Origin: a bacterium
GTDB taxonomy: Bacteria > Auribacterota > UBA3054
NCBI GenBank assembly: GCA_017557885.1
Contig: JAFYXV010000010.1
Span: 1-64,000 of the forward strand
Reading direction: 5' to 3'
DNA length: 64,000 nt
This document shows positions 7,897 to 19,300 of the stretch, piece after piece; within the stretch, counting starts at the first letter, position 1; each line of letters begins with the position of its first letter. The position numbers and the translations under genes were made by a program. Below the pieces are notes generated by a model, which saw only the letters and a list, made by a program, of their open reading frames with translations, did not search any database and was not told the origin of the DNA.

Positions 7897-8966
7897 TTGC
7901 CGCCCTGCTTCAAAGTCAGTTTGCGCTGCTTGCAGTTTTCCCAGATCTCGCAGTTGTTGCCGTAGTAGGGGCGATGGCGTTTTCCGGGGATCTTCATCTT
8001 TTTGCCGGAGACCACGATGGAGTTGACCATGGCGGCCACGCGGAACTTGCCGATGACGCCCTTGGCCTTTATGACGCCGTAATTCTCGTAAGGATCCTCG
8101 CTGCCGTGGAGGTCGGGAACGCCGGCCCTGATCTGGCAGTCGTAGATGTTGGCGCAGAAGATCTTGTTTATTTTGCCCTTGAAGTAAACGTTGGTGGCGC
8201 TGGTGCCGGCGTTGGGGGATTCTTCGCGGCAGCCGACTCTTATGTGTCCGGTCAGGTTGTAGGTCCTGATGGCGCGGATCCTTTGGTCAATGTAAAGGTG
8301 GGAAATGGAGGAGGCGCGGATAGTGCCGATATTCTCGGCTTTTATTTGGCTTACCCAGTGTTGCTTGTACTGGTTGAATTTCAGAGTCTTGATCTTTTCA
8401 ATGGAACGGAAGACCACGCAGCTTTCCGGCGCCGGTTCTTCGAAAGTCGTGTCCGCCTGGTCGAGCTCGCCAATGTACTGCGTCACCTGGATGAAATTCA
8501 CTTTGGCGTCGGGGGCGTTGGCTTCGCTAAGACCAGGATCGGCTTTGATGGTCCCCACCTTGGTGCCTTCAGAGAAGATCTTCAGGTCGCAGGTGGTGGT
8601 CTTGATGGAGTTGATGTTCTTGGCGGTGACAGAGACCGTGCCGGTCATGCCTTTGCCCATGTTGACCGTCAGCTTCTTAAGGGTGTCGGCGCCGCAGTTG
8701 ATGTTTATGGTGTAGGCCTTGCTGAGGCCCTTGACGCCTTTGCCGGTATTGAAGTTGATGGTGGCGGATTTGCCGCCCCTTATGGTCATGTCGCAGGTAA
8801 GGGAGTCGTCGCTTTCCGAAACGGAGAAGCTGGCGGCGTCATCGCAGGAATATTTGCAAACAAGGTCGCCGACAGTCTCCTGCAGCGCGCAGAAGGCCGA
8901 AAGGGAGAAAAGACAGACGGTCAAAAGGGCCGCCGCGAAGGGCAAAATTTGTTTTTTAGTATTCAT
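7893..8966 (-). CDS. Secreted repetitive beta-rich protein of unknown function (357 aa)
   Basis: The signal peptide spans about residues 1-27 (ends SAFCA). The mature part is Thr/Ile/Lys-rich with short alternating strands such as KNINSIKTTTCDLKIF, KAENIGTIRASSISHLYI and GVIKAKGVIGKFRVAAMV. This suggests a beta-helix-like or repeated beta-strand fold. About ten Cys residues hint at disulfides in an exported protein. No catalytic motif and no PEP-CTERM tail were found. It is the first gene of the minus operon, behind a strong promoter, and its stop overlaps the next start (ATGA). Confidence 0.72.
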   Translation of the reverse strand: MNTKKQILPFAAALLTVCLFSLSAFCALQETVGDLVCKYSCDDAASFSVSESDDSLTCDMTIRGGKSATINFNTGKGVKGLSKAYTININCGADTLKKLTVNMGKGMTGTVSVTAKNINSIKTTTCDLKIFSEGTKVGTIKADPGLSEANAPDAKVNFIQVTQYIGELDQADTTFEEPAPESCVVFRSIEKIKTLKFNQYKQHWVSQIKAENIGTIRASSISHLYIDQRIRAIRTYNLTGHIRVGCREESPNAGTSATNVYFKGKINKIFCANIYDCQIRAGVPDLHGSEDPYENYGVIKAKGVIGKFRVAAMVNSIVVSGKKMKIPGKRHRPYYGNNCEIWENCKQRKLTLKQGGN

Positions 8967-9012
8967 GATCTGGATTTCCGGACTAAAAATAGGGGATAAA
9001 AAACCATTTTAT

Positions 9013-9041
9013 ATTATACGCTAATGCCCATTGACGGTCAA
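9013..9041 (-). promoter_or_regulatory. Sigma70-type promoter for the 8966-4631 operon
   Basis: Read on the minus strand: TTGACC (9041-9036), 17-bp spacer, TATAAT (9018-9013). Five of six -35 bases and all -10 bases match consensus. It lies about 47 bases upstream of ATG 8966. Confidence 0.85.
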
Positions 9042-9136
9042 CTTGAAAAAATTTTGGAAAACACGCCGGGCGGCAAGGCCGGGAGAACGCTGGAAAAAAG
9101 CCGGAAATCGTCTGGCAAAGGCGGCCGTTTTTTTAG

Positions 9137-9142
9137 TATAAT
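9137..9142 (+). promoter_or_regulatory. -10 element before the 886-aa secreted gene
   Basis: Perfect TATAAT 39 bases before ATG 9182. The best -35 at proper spacing (around TGGCAA, 9113-9118) is poor, so this is a -10-only call. Confidence 0.5.
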
Positions 9143-9181
9143 TCCCTCAGTAAATCTTTAATTTTAAAATCAAGGGGAACC

Positions 9182-11842
9182 ATGGGAAAACTTATTCCTT
9201 CGCTTGCTGTTTTGATTCTTGCCGCCGCGGCGATATGCTGGGCGGAACCCCAGCCCTATCCTACGGGCCGCATAACATTGAAGACGGCTGTGGTCGTTTA
9301 CAACCCGATCGTCACCAACACCATTGAGAACGCCCACGGCGGCATCTTCTCCGAGGAGATGGGCTGGGGCAACGCCACCAACACCGTCGATAACATCGTG
9401 AACTGGTGGCGCCAGTGCTCCCGCAATATGGTCAACCTTGAAGTTGTCTATTGGACGAACCTTTTCCAGATCATGAAGAACATGCCGGAAAGGGACAAGC
9501 CGGCTTACCGGCCCTCCATTGAGAAAGTCTTCAAAGCGGCCAGGGATAGGAAAGAGTTCAGCGTCGGCCACCAGGACGAGATGTACTGCTTGACCAACGA
9601 CGTTCCTTATGTCTGGGAAAAGGTCAAGAACAAAGAGATCGATCTTTTGATCCAGGTCGTCTTCCCCTTCGCCCCGGGCGGCTGGGAATCCCTGATGCAG
9701 GGCATAGGCTCCTCCTGGTGCAACAGCTGGGGACGGCACGCTCCCATTGAGCACTGCTTCATGTCAGTTTACCCGACCACGGAGCGCCAGGACACGCCCA
9801 TGGAGAATTTCGGCCACGCTTTCGAATCACTGATCTCCACCTACTACATGAACAGCGAAGACTGGAACTACAATCCCCAGGGCAACGAATGGAGCCTCTT
9901 CACGCGCCAATCCGCCAACACCAACGCCAACTTCTGCCAGGTGGGATACGTGCACTACGCTCCCAACACTCCGAGAGATTACCTCTGGGGCGAAGATACC
10001 ATCGTTTACTCTTACGCTCCCGGCTGGCTCAGGTATCCCAATATGCTGAAGTATCCGCCTGTTGCCATGAATACGCGCTATTGGGGCGGCGGAGTCAATG
10101 CCAACCAGAAGCAGTGGCTCTTCTATCACGCGCCGCAGCGCTACGGCATCTACAGAGGCCACCTTATGAACTGGCTGACTATCTTTTTGAACCTCAACAC
10201 CGCGGCTTATCCCATGACTCCCGGCGAGACGCTTGTGCAGGAAGTCGATCCCAGAGGCTGGTTCACATTCCAGGTCCACGCGCCGGAGGGCACCACCGCG
10301 GTGGTCTTCCGCGCCGAGAGCCCGCAATGGCCTTTGCACAGCGGCATTAGGAAAGAATACATCCCCAAGCGCTACCGCATGGCTCAAGAGGAGATCGGCA
10401 AAGCCTACGATGAATTCACGGAACCCAAGGAAAGGACCGTTGACAAGACCTGGGTCATCACGCCGGACAAGGAATACGCCAAAAATATGGAAGGCAATTG
10501 GTTCTTCATCTGCGGCGGCGGCGATCCCACCAATTCGCCCCTGGGCCTTTGCGAACTGAAAGTCACGGCGGAAGTCCTGCCGAAACCGGAAGCGGAACCG
10601 CTGGAAGTGACTGTCACTATGCCCGAAAAAATCGAGGGCGACGAAGCCCAGATCAATTGGACCGCCACAAAGCCCAAAGTCGGATTAAGAGGCGTCGAGA
10701 TCAGCTTCAGCGGAAACGGCCCCTCCGGCCCCTTCGAACCCATTTGCCACGACTTCGCTTTCGAGCTTACTTCCCCTTACCGCTGGTTCCTGCCGGAAGG
10801 CTCCTATGAAAGAGCCTGCGTGAAAGTCGAAGTGGAGGATTGCTACGGCAGGACGGCCTCCGCCATATCGAGGCCCTTCTCCATCAACACGGAAAACGAA
10901 TGGCAGATGTTTGACGTGCCGAATGCCGACGACGCCTGGGGCGACCGCCTCGTCTGCACGAAAGCCGGCACCGACGGCAAGGACTATTACTTCTCCAAGG
11001 GCAACGTGAAGATGAGCCCCTTCTTCCGCCGCAGCGGCAATTCTTGGCAGCCCCTGGAAAACATGCCCTGCGGCAGAAAAGACGACATGACGGCGCTTGC
11101 TCCTTTCAACGGCGGCCTCATCACATCCCTGGGCTATTCCCTTATGGACGCCGAATCCAACCGCTACACGGAAACGGCCCTGGCGTTCTTCGATCCCAAG
11201 ACCGGCAAATGGGAGGAAGGCCAGCACGTAAAAGGCGCTCCCAACGGCGCGGCCATGGCGGCCGTAGCCGACGGCTCGCTCTTCATAGCCGAGGAAGGCT
11301 CCGACCACGTTTCCCTTGTCAGGGACTGGAAAAAGCGGCTCCTGAAACCCTTTGCCAAAGCCCCGGGCGGACCTTCCTATCAGTGGGCCGCCGCCAGCGA
11401 CGGCAAGAGCGGAGCGTTCTTCGTAAAATTCGACGGCAGCGATCCCAAGAAACCTAAGGGCGTCGTCTTCGTCGTCAACAACAAGGGCGAGCAGATGATC
11501 CTGGGCGAGACGCCCTATCCGCCGGGCGTCGGCTGCTCCATGGTCTTCCTGCCCCAGAAATACTCCAAGGAAAAACACGCCAGGCTTCTCATAACGAGAG
11601 GCGGCAAAGGCTACCGCCGCCCCTGGATCGAGCACGAGGACGGCAAGCGCTTCAACGTTGACTGCCACGAAAACAACCTAATGATCCTCGACCTCTACAC
11701 CGGGCAGTGGGAAGTCAAAACTTTGCCGGTCCCCACCGACGAAGGAAGCCGCCTAACCCTGGTCGGCGACAAGCTCTACCTCCTGGGCGCTTCCAACATC
11801 CACATGCCGCTTAGGGTGAAAACGCTTAAAACCTACGAATAA
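9182..11842 (+). CDS. Large secreted protein with propeller-like C-terminus (886 aa)
   Basis: The signal peptide is about residues 1-21 (ends ICWA) and AGGGGAACC precedes the ATG. Residues about 25-420 form a Trp/Tyr-rich domain I do not recognise. It includes NIVNWWRQCSRNMVNLEV and ENFGHAFESLISTYY, the latter faintly like a zinc-peptidase helix but without a clear HExxH. Residues about 475-580 look like an Ig/fibronectin-like domain. From about 590 to the end, repeated blocks such as TALAFFDPKTGKWEEG and NNLMILDLYTGQWEVK resemble kelch-type propeller blades. It is exported; function unknown. It is monocistronic, ending in its own terminator. Confidence 0.75.
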   Translation: MGKLIPSLAVLILAAAAICWAEPQPYPTGRITLKTAVVVYNPIVTNTIENAHGGIFSEEMGWGNATNTVDNIVNWWRQCSRNMVNLEVVYWTNLFQIMKNMPERDKPAYRPSIEKVFKAARDRKEFSVGHQDEMYCLTNDVPYVWEKVKNKEIDLLIQVVFPFAPGGWESLMQGIGSSWCNSWGRHAPIEHCFMSVYPTTERQDTPMENFGHAFESLISTYYMNSEDWNYNPQGNEWSLFTRQSANTNANFCQVGYVHYAPNTPRDYLWGEDTIVYSYAPGWLRYPNMLKYPPVAMNTRYWGGGVNANQKQWLFYHAPQRYGIYRGHLMNWLTIFLNLNTAAYPMTPGETLVQEVDPRGWFTFQVHAPEGTTAVVFRAESPQWPLHSGIRKEYIPKRYRMAQEEIGKAYDEFTEPKERTVDKTWVITPDKEYAKNMEGNWFFICGGGDPTNSPLGLCELKVTAEVLPKPEAEPLEVTVTMPEKIEGDEAQINWTATKPKVGLRGVEISFSGNGPSGPFEPICHDFAFELTSPYRWFLPEGSYERACVKVEVEDCYGRTASAISRPFSINTENEWQMFDVPNADDAWGDRLVCTKAGTDGKDYYFSKGNVKMSPFFRRSGNSWQPLENMPCGRKDDMTALAPFNGGLITSLGYSLMDAESNRYTETALAFFDPKTGKWEEGQHVKGAPNGAAMAAVADGSLFIAEEGSDHVSLVRDWKKRLLKPFAKAPGGPSYQWAAASDGKSGAFFVKFDGSDPKKPKGVVFVVNNKGEQMILGETPYPPGVGCSMVFLPQKYSKEKHARLLITRGGKGYRRPWIEHEDGKRFNVDCHENNLMILDLYTGQWEVKTLPVPTDEGSRLTLVGDKLYLLGASNIHMPLRVKTLKTYE

Positions 11843-11863
11843 GCCCGCTTCAAGGGAAAAGAA

Positions 11864-11898
11864 AGAGGCCGCGGAAAAAAATCCGCGGCCTCTTTTTT
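11864..11898 (+). terminator. Rho-independent terminator
   Basis: AGAGGCCGCGGA (11864 on) pairs with TCCGCGGCCTCT (11882-11893) across an A-rich loop and is followed by a T run to 11898. It closes the 886-residue gene. Confidence 0.92.
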
Positions 11899-11903
11899 GG
11901 CCT

Positions 11904-11935
11904 AAAAAAACGAGCCGCGCCAGAGGCACGGCTCG
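11904..11935 (-). terminator. Rho-independent terminator of the zinc-ribbon gene (minus strand)
   Basis: CGAGCCG (11911-11917) and CGGCTCG (11929-11935) form a stem. On the minus strand it is followed by seven T (plus-strand A run 11904-11910). It lies 40 bases past the stop of the 52-residue gene. Confidence 0.85.
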
Positions 11936-11974
11936 TCAACCTTTAACCAACAACCAACATAGAAAAAACTTATT

Positions 11975-12133
11975 TTAGAAGCCGGCTATGGAGTGGACGG
12001 TGTAGGTTCCGTAGCACCCGGGGATCCGGCGATACTTGCAGCGGGGACAAAAGCGATTAAAAGGGCTGACCGATTTGAAGGTATGTCCGCACTTCAGGCA
12101 TTTCTTTTGGGTATGAACTTGACGGGCTTTCAT
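11975..12133 (-). CDS. Small zinc-ribbon protein (52 aa)
   Basis: ATG at 12133 preceded by AAGGAGA, stop TAA at 11977-11975. The product has two CxxC knuckles, CLKCGHTF (residues 12-19) and FCPRCKYR (28-35), 13 residues apart, a classic zinc ribbon. The rest is basic (start MKARQVHTQKK) with a GCYGTYTV tail. It could bind nucleic acid or a protein partner; no named family is claimed. It has its own terminator and a sigma54-type promoter upstream, so it appears to be a stand-alone unit. The start, ribosome site and flanking signals together make it a convincing gene despite its size. Confidence 0.8.
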   Translation of the reverse strand: MKARQVHTQKKCLKCGHTFKSVSPFNRFCPRCKYRRIPGCYGTYTVHSIAGF

Positions 12134-12188
12134 GGTAATCTCCTTATAATTTCGGTGAATCAGACGATTTTGATCACTGCCTTATATA

Positions 12189-12204
12189 AGCAAACACCGT
12201 GCCA
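12189..12204 (-). promoter_or_regulatory. Candidate sigma54 (-24/-12) promoter for the zinc-ribbon gene
   Basis: The minus strand reads TGGCACGGTGTTTGCT. This matches the sigma54 consensus TGGCACG-N4-TTGCW fully, with GG and GC exactly 10 bp apart. The predicted start is about 45 bases upstream of ATG 12133. An AT-rich partial inverted repeat (GTTAAA ... TTTAAC) lies just upstream. No rpoN or activator gene is in this window. Confidence 0.6.
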
Positions 12205-12317
12205 AACTTGTTAAAATTCACAATTATAGTTATTTAACTTTTAGGCAGGCCGCACGAATGGGCAAAATTATGAACGAGTTTGGGAAACTTTTGGGCAAAA
12301 TCTTTCCCGAGGGGCCC

Positions 12318-12355
12318 AAAAAAGCCCCGCCGGAACAGAAAGAGTTCCGGCGGGG
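12318..12355 (-). terminator. Rho-independent terminator of clpC
   Basis: CCCCGCCGGAAC (12325-12336) pairs perfectly with GTTCCGGCGGGG (12344-12355) around a 7-base loop. On the minus strand it is followed by a T run (plus-strand A 12318-12323). It lies 23 bases past the clpC stop. Confidence 0.92.
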
Positions 12356-12377
12356 TGAAAAACATAAAAACCGCGAT

Positions 12378-14828
12378 CTAGGCCTTGGCCGGTTCCGGCA
12401 GCGGCAGGATGGCCGTCTCGAAAACGAACTCGCCGTCCTTGACCTTAACCGTCAAGGCGCAGTTCTCCGGAATGACATCGCTTAAAATGGCTTCCGCCAG
12501 GCGGTCTTCCAGTTCGTTCTCCACGACTCTCCTGATCTGGCGCGCGCCGTAGCGGGCCGTGTCCGCCATATCCCTTAGTTTGGCTTTGGCGGCGGGGGTG
12601 ACTTTCAGGAGAATGTTCTTGTCTTTGAGGCGCGACGCGACTTTTTCTATCTCCAGATCCGTGATGCGCAGAAGCTCTTCCTTCTTCAGGGAGCGGAAGA
12701 CCAGGATGTCGTCCAAACGATTGACGAATTCCGGGCGCAGAGTCTTGCGGGCTTTCTCCAGCAGCTTGGCCCTCAGATCGCTGTAGCCCAGCTCCGCGCT
12801 TCCGGAGCCGAAGCCCAGGGATTTCCCTTCCAGGAATTCCTTGGCCCCCAGATTGGAGGTCATGATGATGATGGTATTGCGGAAATCCACCTGGCGGCCC
12901 AGGCTGTCCGTCATGCGGCCGTTTTCCATGATCTGGAGAAGCGCGTGCAATACGTCGGGGTGGGCTTTTTCGATCTCGTCCAGGAGAATAACGGAGAAGG
13001 GATGGTTGCGGACTTTTTCCGTCAGCTGACCGCCGTCTTCGTGGCCCACGTAGCCCGGAGGCGAGCCGAAGAGTCGGGAGACGTTGAACTTCTCCATGTA
13101 TTCGCTCATGTCAAGGACTATGAGGGAGTCTTCGTTGTTGAAAAGGAACTTGGCCAGGGCGTGGGCCAGAAGCGTCTTGCCGACGCCGGTGGGGCCCAGG
13201 GCTAAAAAGGAGCCGATGGGGCGCTTGGGGTCCCTGAGATCCGCTCTGGCCCTGCGCAAAGCGTTGGAGAGGGCGAGCACCGCGTCGTACTGTCCGACGA
13301 TGGTCTTGTGCAGCTCCTCCTCCATGCGCTGGAGTTTTTTCCGTTCCTCTTCCTCCAGGTTTTCCACCGGGATGCTGGACCAGCCGGAGATGACCACCGC
13401 CACGTCGTGGGGCGTGACGGGCATGACTTCTTCCTTTTTAAGCTCCAGCTTGCGCAGCTGCGCCATGGCTCCCGCTTCGTCAAGGACGTCGATGGCCTTG
13501 TCCGGGAAATGCCGGTCGTTGATGTAGCGGCCGCTCAGGCGCACGATGTATTTCAGCGTTTCTTCGCTGTAGGAGACCTGGTGGAACTTTTCGTAGCGCT
13601 CCTTGATGCCTTTCAATATTTCCACGGTCTCCGCTTCCGTGGGAGGTTCGACCGTCACGGGCTGGAAGCGGCGTTCCAGGGCGGAGTCTTTCTCCACATA
13701 GCGGCGGTATTCCTCCCTGGTGGTGGCGCCGATGACGTTGATCTCGCCCCTGGAAAGGGCGGGCTTCAGCATGTTGGCGATGTCGTTGGAGGAATCCTTC
13801 ACGGCTCCGGCGCCCAATATTGTGTGCATTTCGTCGATGAAGACGATCGTTTTGCCGTCCGCTTTCAAAGCGTCCAGAAGCTGGATGACTTTCTCTTCGA
13901 ACTGCCCGCGGAAAGAAGTCCCGGCCAAAAGTCTGGAAAGGTCAAGGGCGAAAACTCTTTTGCCCTTCAGGGGCTCGGGCACGCAGTTTTCCACGATGCG
14001 CCGGGCCAGGCCTTCCACGATGGCGGTCTTGCCTACGCCGGCTTCCCCCAGGAGCACCGGGTTGTTTTTCTGCCGGCGGCAGAGGATGACGGACAGCCGG
14101 TCGATCTCTTTTTCCCGGCCCACCAGGGGATCGAAGCGGTCCTCCCTGGCCATTTCGGTCAGATCCACGCCGAAGCGGCTGAGCACCTTGGCGGGGTCCT
14201 CAGTTTCGGGATCCATGGGATCCGGCTCGTCCGGTATCTGGCTTTCAGCGCCCGGAGGCAGGAGCCCGCGTTTGCGCAGTTCCTTGAAATATTTGAGATC
14301 CTGTCCGGATATTTTCTTAACATCCAGGGGAATGAACTCCACCCTGATGCGGGGCTGGCGTTCCTCGGGTTCTTTTTCCTGCTTCAATTCCGCGCCGAAG
14401 CGCTCCTCGATCTCTTTCTGGACTTTTTCCTCGGTGAGCCCGGCGCTTTCCATAAAGGCGCAGGCCAGGGAAGTGCCTTCGTGCATCAAGCCCAGAAGGA
14501 GATGCAGATCGTAGATCCTTTTATGGCCGTGCAGTTTCACGAATTGGCCGGCGTAGGTGAGGGCGTTTCTGGTGGGGGCGGAGAAAATAGGCTCGCCCAT
14601 GACCTGCTCGTCGCCGTCCTCGGTGTATTTGCCGGCGATGGCTAATCGCAGTTTTTCAATGGAGACGCCCAGGGCGGTCATAAGCTCCCAGACAGGGCCG
14701 TTGGGAAGATCCATCAGCCCCAAAAGGAGATGTTCAGGCTCCACGAAGCAGTGGTTGGAGCCGAGCGCCTCTTTCTTGGCGTTGGCTATGGCCTGCTGGG
14801 CGCGGGGAGTAAGATTGTTATATATCAT
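12378..14828 (-). CDS. clpC: ATP-dependent Clp protease ATP-binding subunit ClpC
   Basis: 816 residues, Hsp100 unfoldase that feeds substrates to ClpP in the cytosol. It has an N-terminal double Clp_N repeat (about 1-150), AAA domain D1 with GEAGVGKTAIVEG and FIDEMHTILGAG, a short middle coiled coil (EEEERKKLQRMEEEL), and AAA domain D2 with GPTGVGKTLLAHAL and LLDEIEKAHPD. The loop SLGFGSG near D2 fits the ClpP-docking LGF loop. No clpP is nearby. No Shine-Dalgarno sequence is obvious before ATG 14828; the gene follows argH by 19 bases, so they are likely co-transcribed. Confidence 0.93.
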   Translation of the reverse strand: MIYNNLTPRAQQAIANAKKEALGSNHCFVEPEHLLLGLMDLPNGPVWELMTALGVSIEKLRLAIAGKYTEDGDEQVMGEPIFSAPTRNALTYAGQFVKLHGHKRIYDLHLLLGLMHEGTSLACAFMESAGLTEEKVQKEIEERFGAELKQEKEPEERQPRIRVEFIPLDVKKISGQDLKYFKELRKRGLLPPGAESQIPDEPDPMDPETEDPAKVLSRFGVDLTEMAREDRFDPLVGREKEIDRLSVILCRRQKNNPVLLGEAGVGKTAIVEGLARRIVENCVPEPLKGKRVFALDLSRLLAGTSFRGQFEEKVIQLLDALKADGKTIVFIDEMHTILGAGAVKDSSNDIANMLKPALSRGEINVIGATTREEYRRYVEKDSALERRFQPVTVEPPTEAETVEILKGIKERYEKFHQVSYSEETLKYIVRLSGRYINDRHFPDKAIDVLDEAGAMAQLRKLELKKEEVMPVTPHDVAVVISGWSSIPVENLEEEERKKLQRMEEELHKTIVGQYDAVLALSNALRRARADLRDPKRPIGSFLALGPTGVGKTLLAHALAKFLFNNEDSLIVLDMSEYMEKFNVSRLFGSPPGYVGHEDGGQLTEKVRNHPFSVILLDEIEKAHPDVLHALLQIMENGRMTDSLGRQVDFRNTIIIMTSNLGAKEFLEGKSLGFGSGSAELGYSDLRAKLLEKARKTLRPEFVNRLDDILVFRSLKKEELLRITDLEIEKVASRLKDKNILLKVTPAAKAKLRDMADTARYGARQIRRVVENELEDRLAEAILSDVIPENCALTVKVKDGEFVFETAILPLPEPAKA

Positions 14829-14847
14829 AAAAAATCACGTTCTAAAG

Positions 14848-16275
<1,428 letters not shown>

Positions 16276-16297
16276 AATGATAATCTCCCAAATAAGA

Positions 16298-16306
16298 ATT
16301 ATAGCA
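16298..16306 (-). promoter_or_regulatory. Extended -10 promoter for argH-clpC
   Basis: The minus strand reads TGC (16306-16304) then TATAAT (16303-16298), in context TTTGCTATAAT. No clear -35. It starts 23 bases upstream of ATG 16275. Confidence 0.6.
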
Positions 16307-16347
16307 AATAAGAGACACAAAAAGACAGCGACAAAAACGCAAATATA

Positions 16348-16356
16348 TGATAAAAT
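16348..16356 (+). promoter_or_regulatory. Extended -10 promoter for the 1011-aa gene
   Basis: TGA then TAAAAT (16351-16356), about 30 bases before ATG 16386. No convincing -35. Confidence 0.45.
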
Positions 16357-16385
16357 AGAATATCCACTATATAATCGGAGTTAGT

Positions 16386-19300
16386 ATGAAAAGATCCTTT
16401 GCACTCGCTAGTCTATTCCTGCTGCTTTTTTGTTCTAATTTGAGTTTTGGCTTTGGCCTATACGGCTACTACGACTACGGCGTCGTTCCGCAAGAAATGA
16501 ATGTCGCAGATATTTTGGGAGCCGTACAGTACTATAAAAAGCTTCAGCGAGCCAGAACCGCGTTCGACGCGATCTTTTTTCAAAAAGAAAGCGGTTTTAC
16601 AAACGCAGAGGACCATGTCGTTTGGCGCGGGTCTGAGAGTTTGAACGGTGATCTAAAAATGATTTATCCCCGTATGACGAACATAGTCACTTTGGCTCAG
16701 GCTCAGAATTATCTTCTCCTGATTTCAATGACGAAAGAGTTGAAAGAAGCCTATCATCTGCAAGTTTGGGCGCCGGAATTGCTGTTCCAATTGAAAGACG
16801 GCGAGAAGATAAGTTACTACTGCGAACTGCTGGATCGCAAGATCCCTATACCGGAGCTGATAAAAGCGGAGATAGAGAAAGAATACGCCGAAGATCCCTA
16901 TTGGTTGGCTTATAAGCCGAATAAAAATTATGCGAAAGACGATAAGGAGAGAGAAGAACAGCTTCTGGGGAAAAAAGAAACCGACACAGAACCCGATCCG
17001 ACGATAGCGCATGATGATTATGGTTTTATCGTTTATAAAAACGACGGGGGAAAATATCCGGAGGAATGTGAGAAACATTGGCTAAAACGCCGCAAAGAAG
17101 CCAAGCGGTCCGGCAGTTTGGAGCAATACAAGCAGGACATCACTCACTCGATAGAAAAATGGCCGTCGTTCTTCACGCCGGTTAAATTTTTATGTGAAGT
17201 TTTAATCAAAGAGGGAAAGGAAGACGAAGCTAAGGCCGTATTGGAAAAGTATTATCCCGAGGAAAAACTCATAAGGCATCCGGACGCTCTCAAAGACTAT
17301 CTTGATCTCCATGTTTATCATGATTGGAAAATAAACGAGAACGAGCTTTTATATAAGATCTTTGATTTTTGGTTTGCAGAGGATCCAGTCAAACTGGCCA
17401 ACGGCAATCAGTATCTTTGGGAGCAGCTCTGGAAAAGGAAGTACAGGTATCTCAGGCAAAAGGTTAGAGAACATATAAAATCATGCGATAAATATTCCGA
17501 TCAGCTGCTGACCCGTTTGGAAGAGATAACAACTCCGGAGGATTTCAAGGAAGCGCTTCGCGAGATCGGTCGAAGAAAAGGGATCGATCTAGAGTTCACA
17601 AAAGGAAAAGAAAAAATTTTAGAGCAGGAAAAGAACAGGGCTTTTTGCGAGATCAAGAAGAAAAACGAAGGAGGATGGTCCGAGCCCTACGAAGGCAACG
17701 ACATAATATGGCAGGCCAAAGACGGAAAATTGGAGGTAACCAAAAGGCACTCTCACCGGGAGATCAGTTTGCTGATGGACGCTATGATCTGCGAAAAAGA
17801 CCTGACCAAGGAAGATCCGGGATTCGAGCTTTATCCCGAAGAACTGGAGAAAATGTGCGCTTCTTCTCAGGAGGAAGAGACTCGAAGAGCTTGGAAAGCA
17901 GAGGCGGCGCTTTTGAAATCCCGTCCCGACTTTGACGATCTTTTGGTCCGCCTTCCGGAAAGTTTCGAAAAAATTCCTTCGAAATTTGATTTTAGAAGAT
18001 CCTGCTGGTATTTGATGAAAGGCGGCAACCCATTGGCGAGTCTTAACTTTCTTTTCAAGAAGTTTGCAGATGATATACGAGACCATAGAATATCCGTTGC
18101 CGAGTGGCGAAAAGTGCTGCACGTTGCAAGGGACAACCTGTATAGTAGCGGCACCAATTATATTTTCCTTGCGCAGAAAGACGTGTCTCCCGATTTTTTA
18201 GCAAAATTATCCCATCTTATGCCGTTTTGGGAGAATTACGAATTTCAGAACGACATAGCGGCCTATTATGTGAAATCATTGGCAGACAATACGTTCACCA
18301 TATTTGAAAGGATAGATTGGGAATATTTCGAAGGTTTCTATAAGCATACGTTCAACTATTATGGATTTAACAGAGCGTCGCTGGAGTACCTGAGCGTATT
18401 GTCAAGGAAAGGGGATAAGGGGTGGTGGTTTCAGTCGTTGTTTTTAGAACTTTGCCAAAAAGTGAAAAAACTGAAATATCATGATATAAGGCCGATTATC
18501 CAAACGGATCGTTCCGACGACGTGCTGCCGGTTTTTATGGTAGGCGAATATTATGAGAAGATTTTTGCCGCATTGTATGAGCTTGCGGAAAAGGCCGGAA
18601 CACCGGAAGAGCTGACCGCTGCCAGAAAAGAATATGCAAAGGCCCTTATCAAGATATTCCAAAGCACTTGCGATTACGACAAAGGCGATTTCTCCTGCGG
18701 CAATTACACAGTAAAAAAACATATTGATTTGTTCAAGCATGACGATCTTATTAAAGAATTAGTTTCCGGATACTTTCTTGTGAAAAAGAACCGGGCGCTT
18801 GCGCTGGTTCACCTTTATTTTCATCTTTTGGATTTTCCGGAGCAAAGTATAAGCCATATCGGTGGCAAAGCGGATTTTAAGACGCTGGCCGCGCATTTTG
18901 CCATAGGTGATATTCGCGACGAATTAAAAAAAAGCAGCGGATGGCCTCTGTGGTATTCCGAAGACATGGATAAAGCGATTAGCAAAGCGAAGGCCCGAAA
19001 CGACAACGAAGAATTGGCAATGTTAAAAGAACTGGAGGAAATAGAGAGTGAAATCGTAACGGAAAGGGATAAGCGAACAGCAGAGTATTATAAAAAGCTT
19101 GAAATAATAAACAGTTCCCCTTGGGCAGATAGGCATCACCCGTCGTACCCTTTTTTTAACGACCGTTTAATTGATGAAAAAAAAGAAAAGTTTCGACAAG
19201 AAGAAATGGAAAAAGAAAAACGACCTGCCGCAAGCAGCAAAAAAACTGACGCTGATTTGGATCCGCTTGAATGCATTCCCAAAAGCATTAGAATTAACGA

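Noticed and set aside
12258-12485. Possible small plus-strand gene
   Set aside because: It runs through the clpC terminator hairpin and the clpC 3' end, has no ribosome site and no recognisable protein features.
16370-16375. Second TATAAT close to ATG 16386
   Set aside because: It would place the transcription start at or past the Shine-Dalgarno; the TGA-TAAAAT element at 16348 is better placed.
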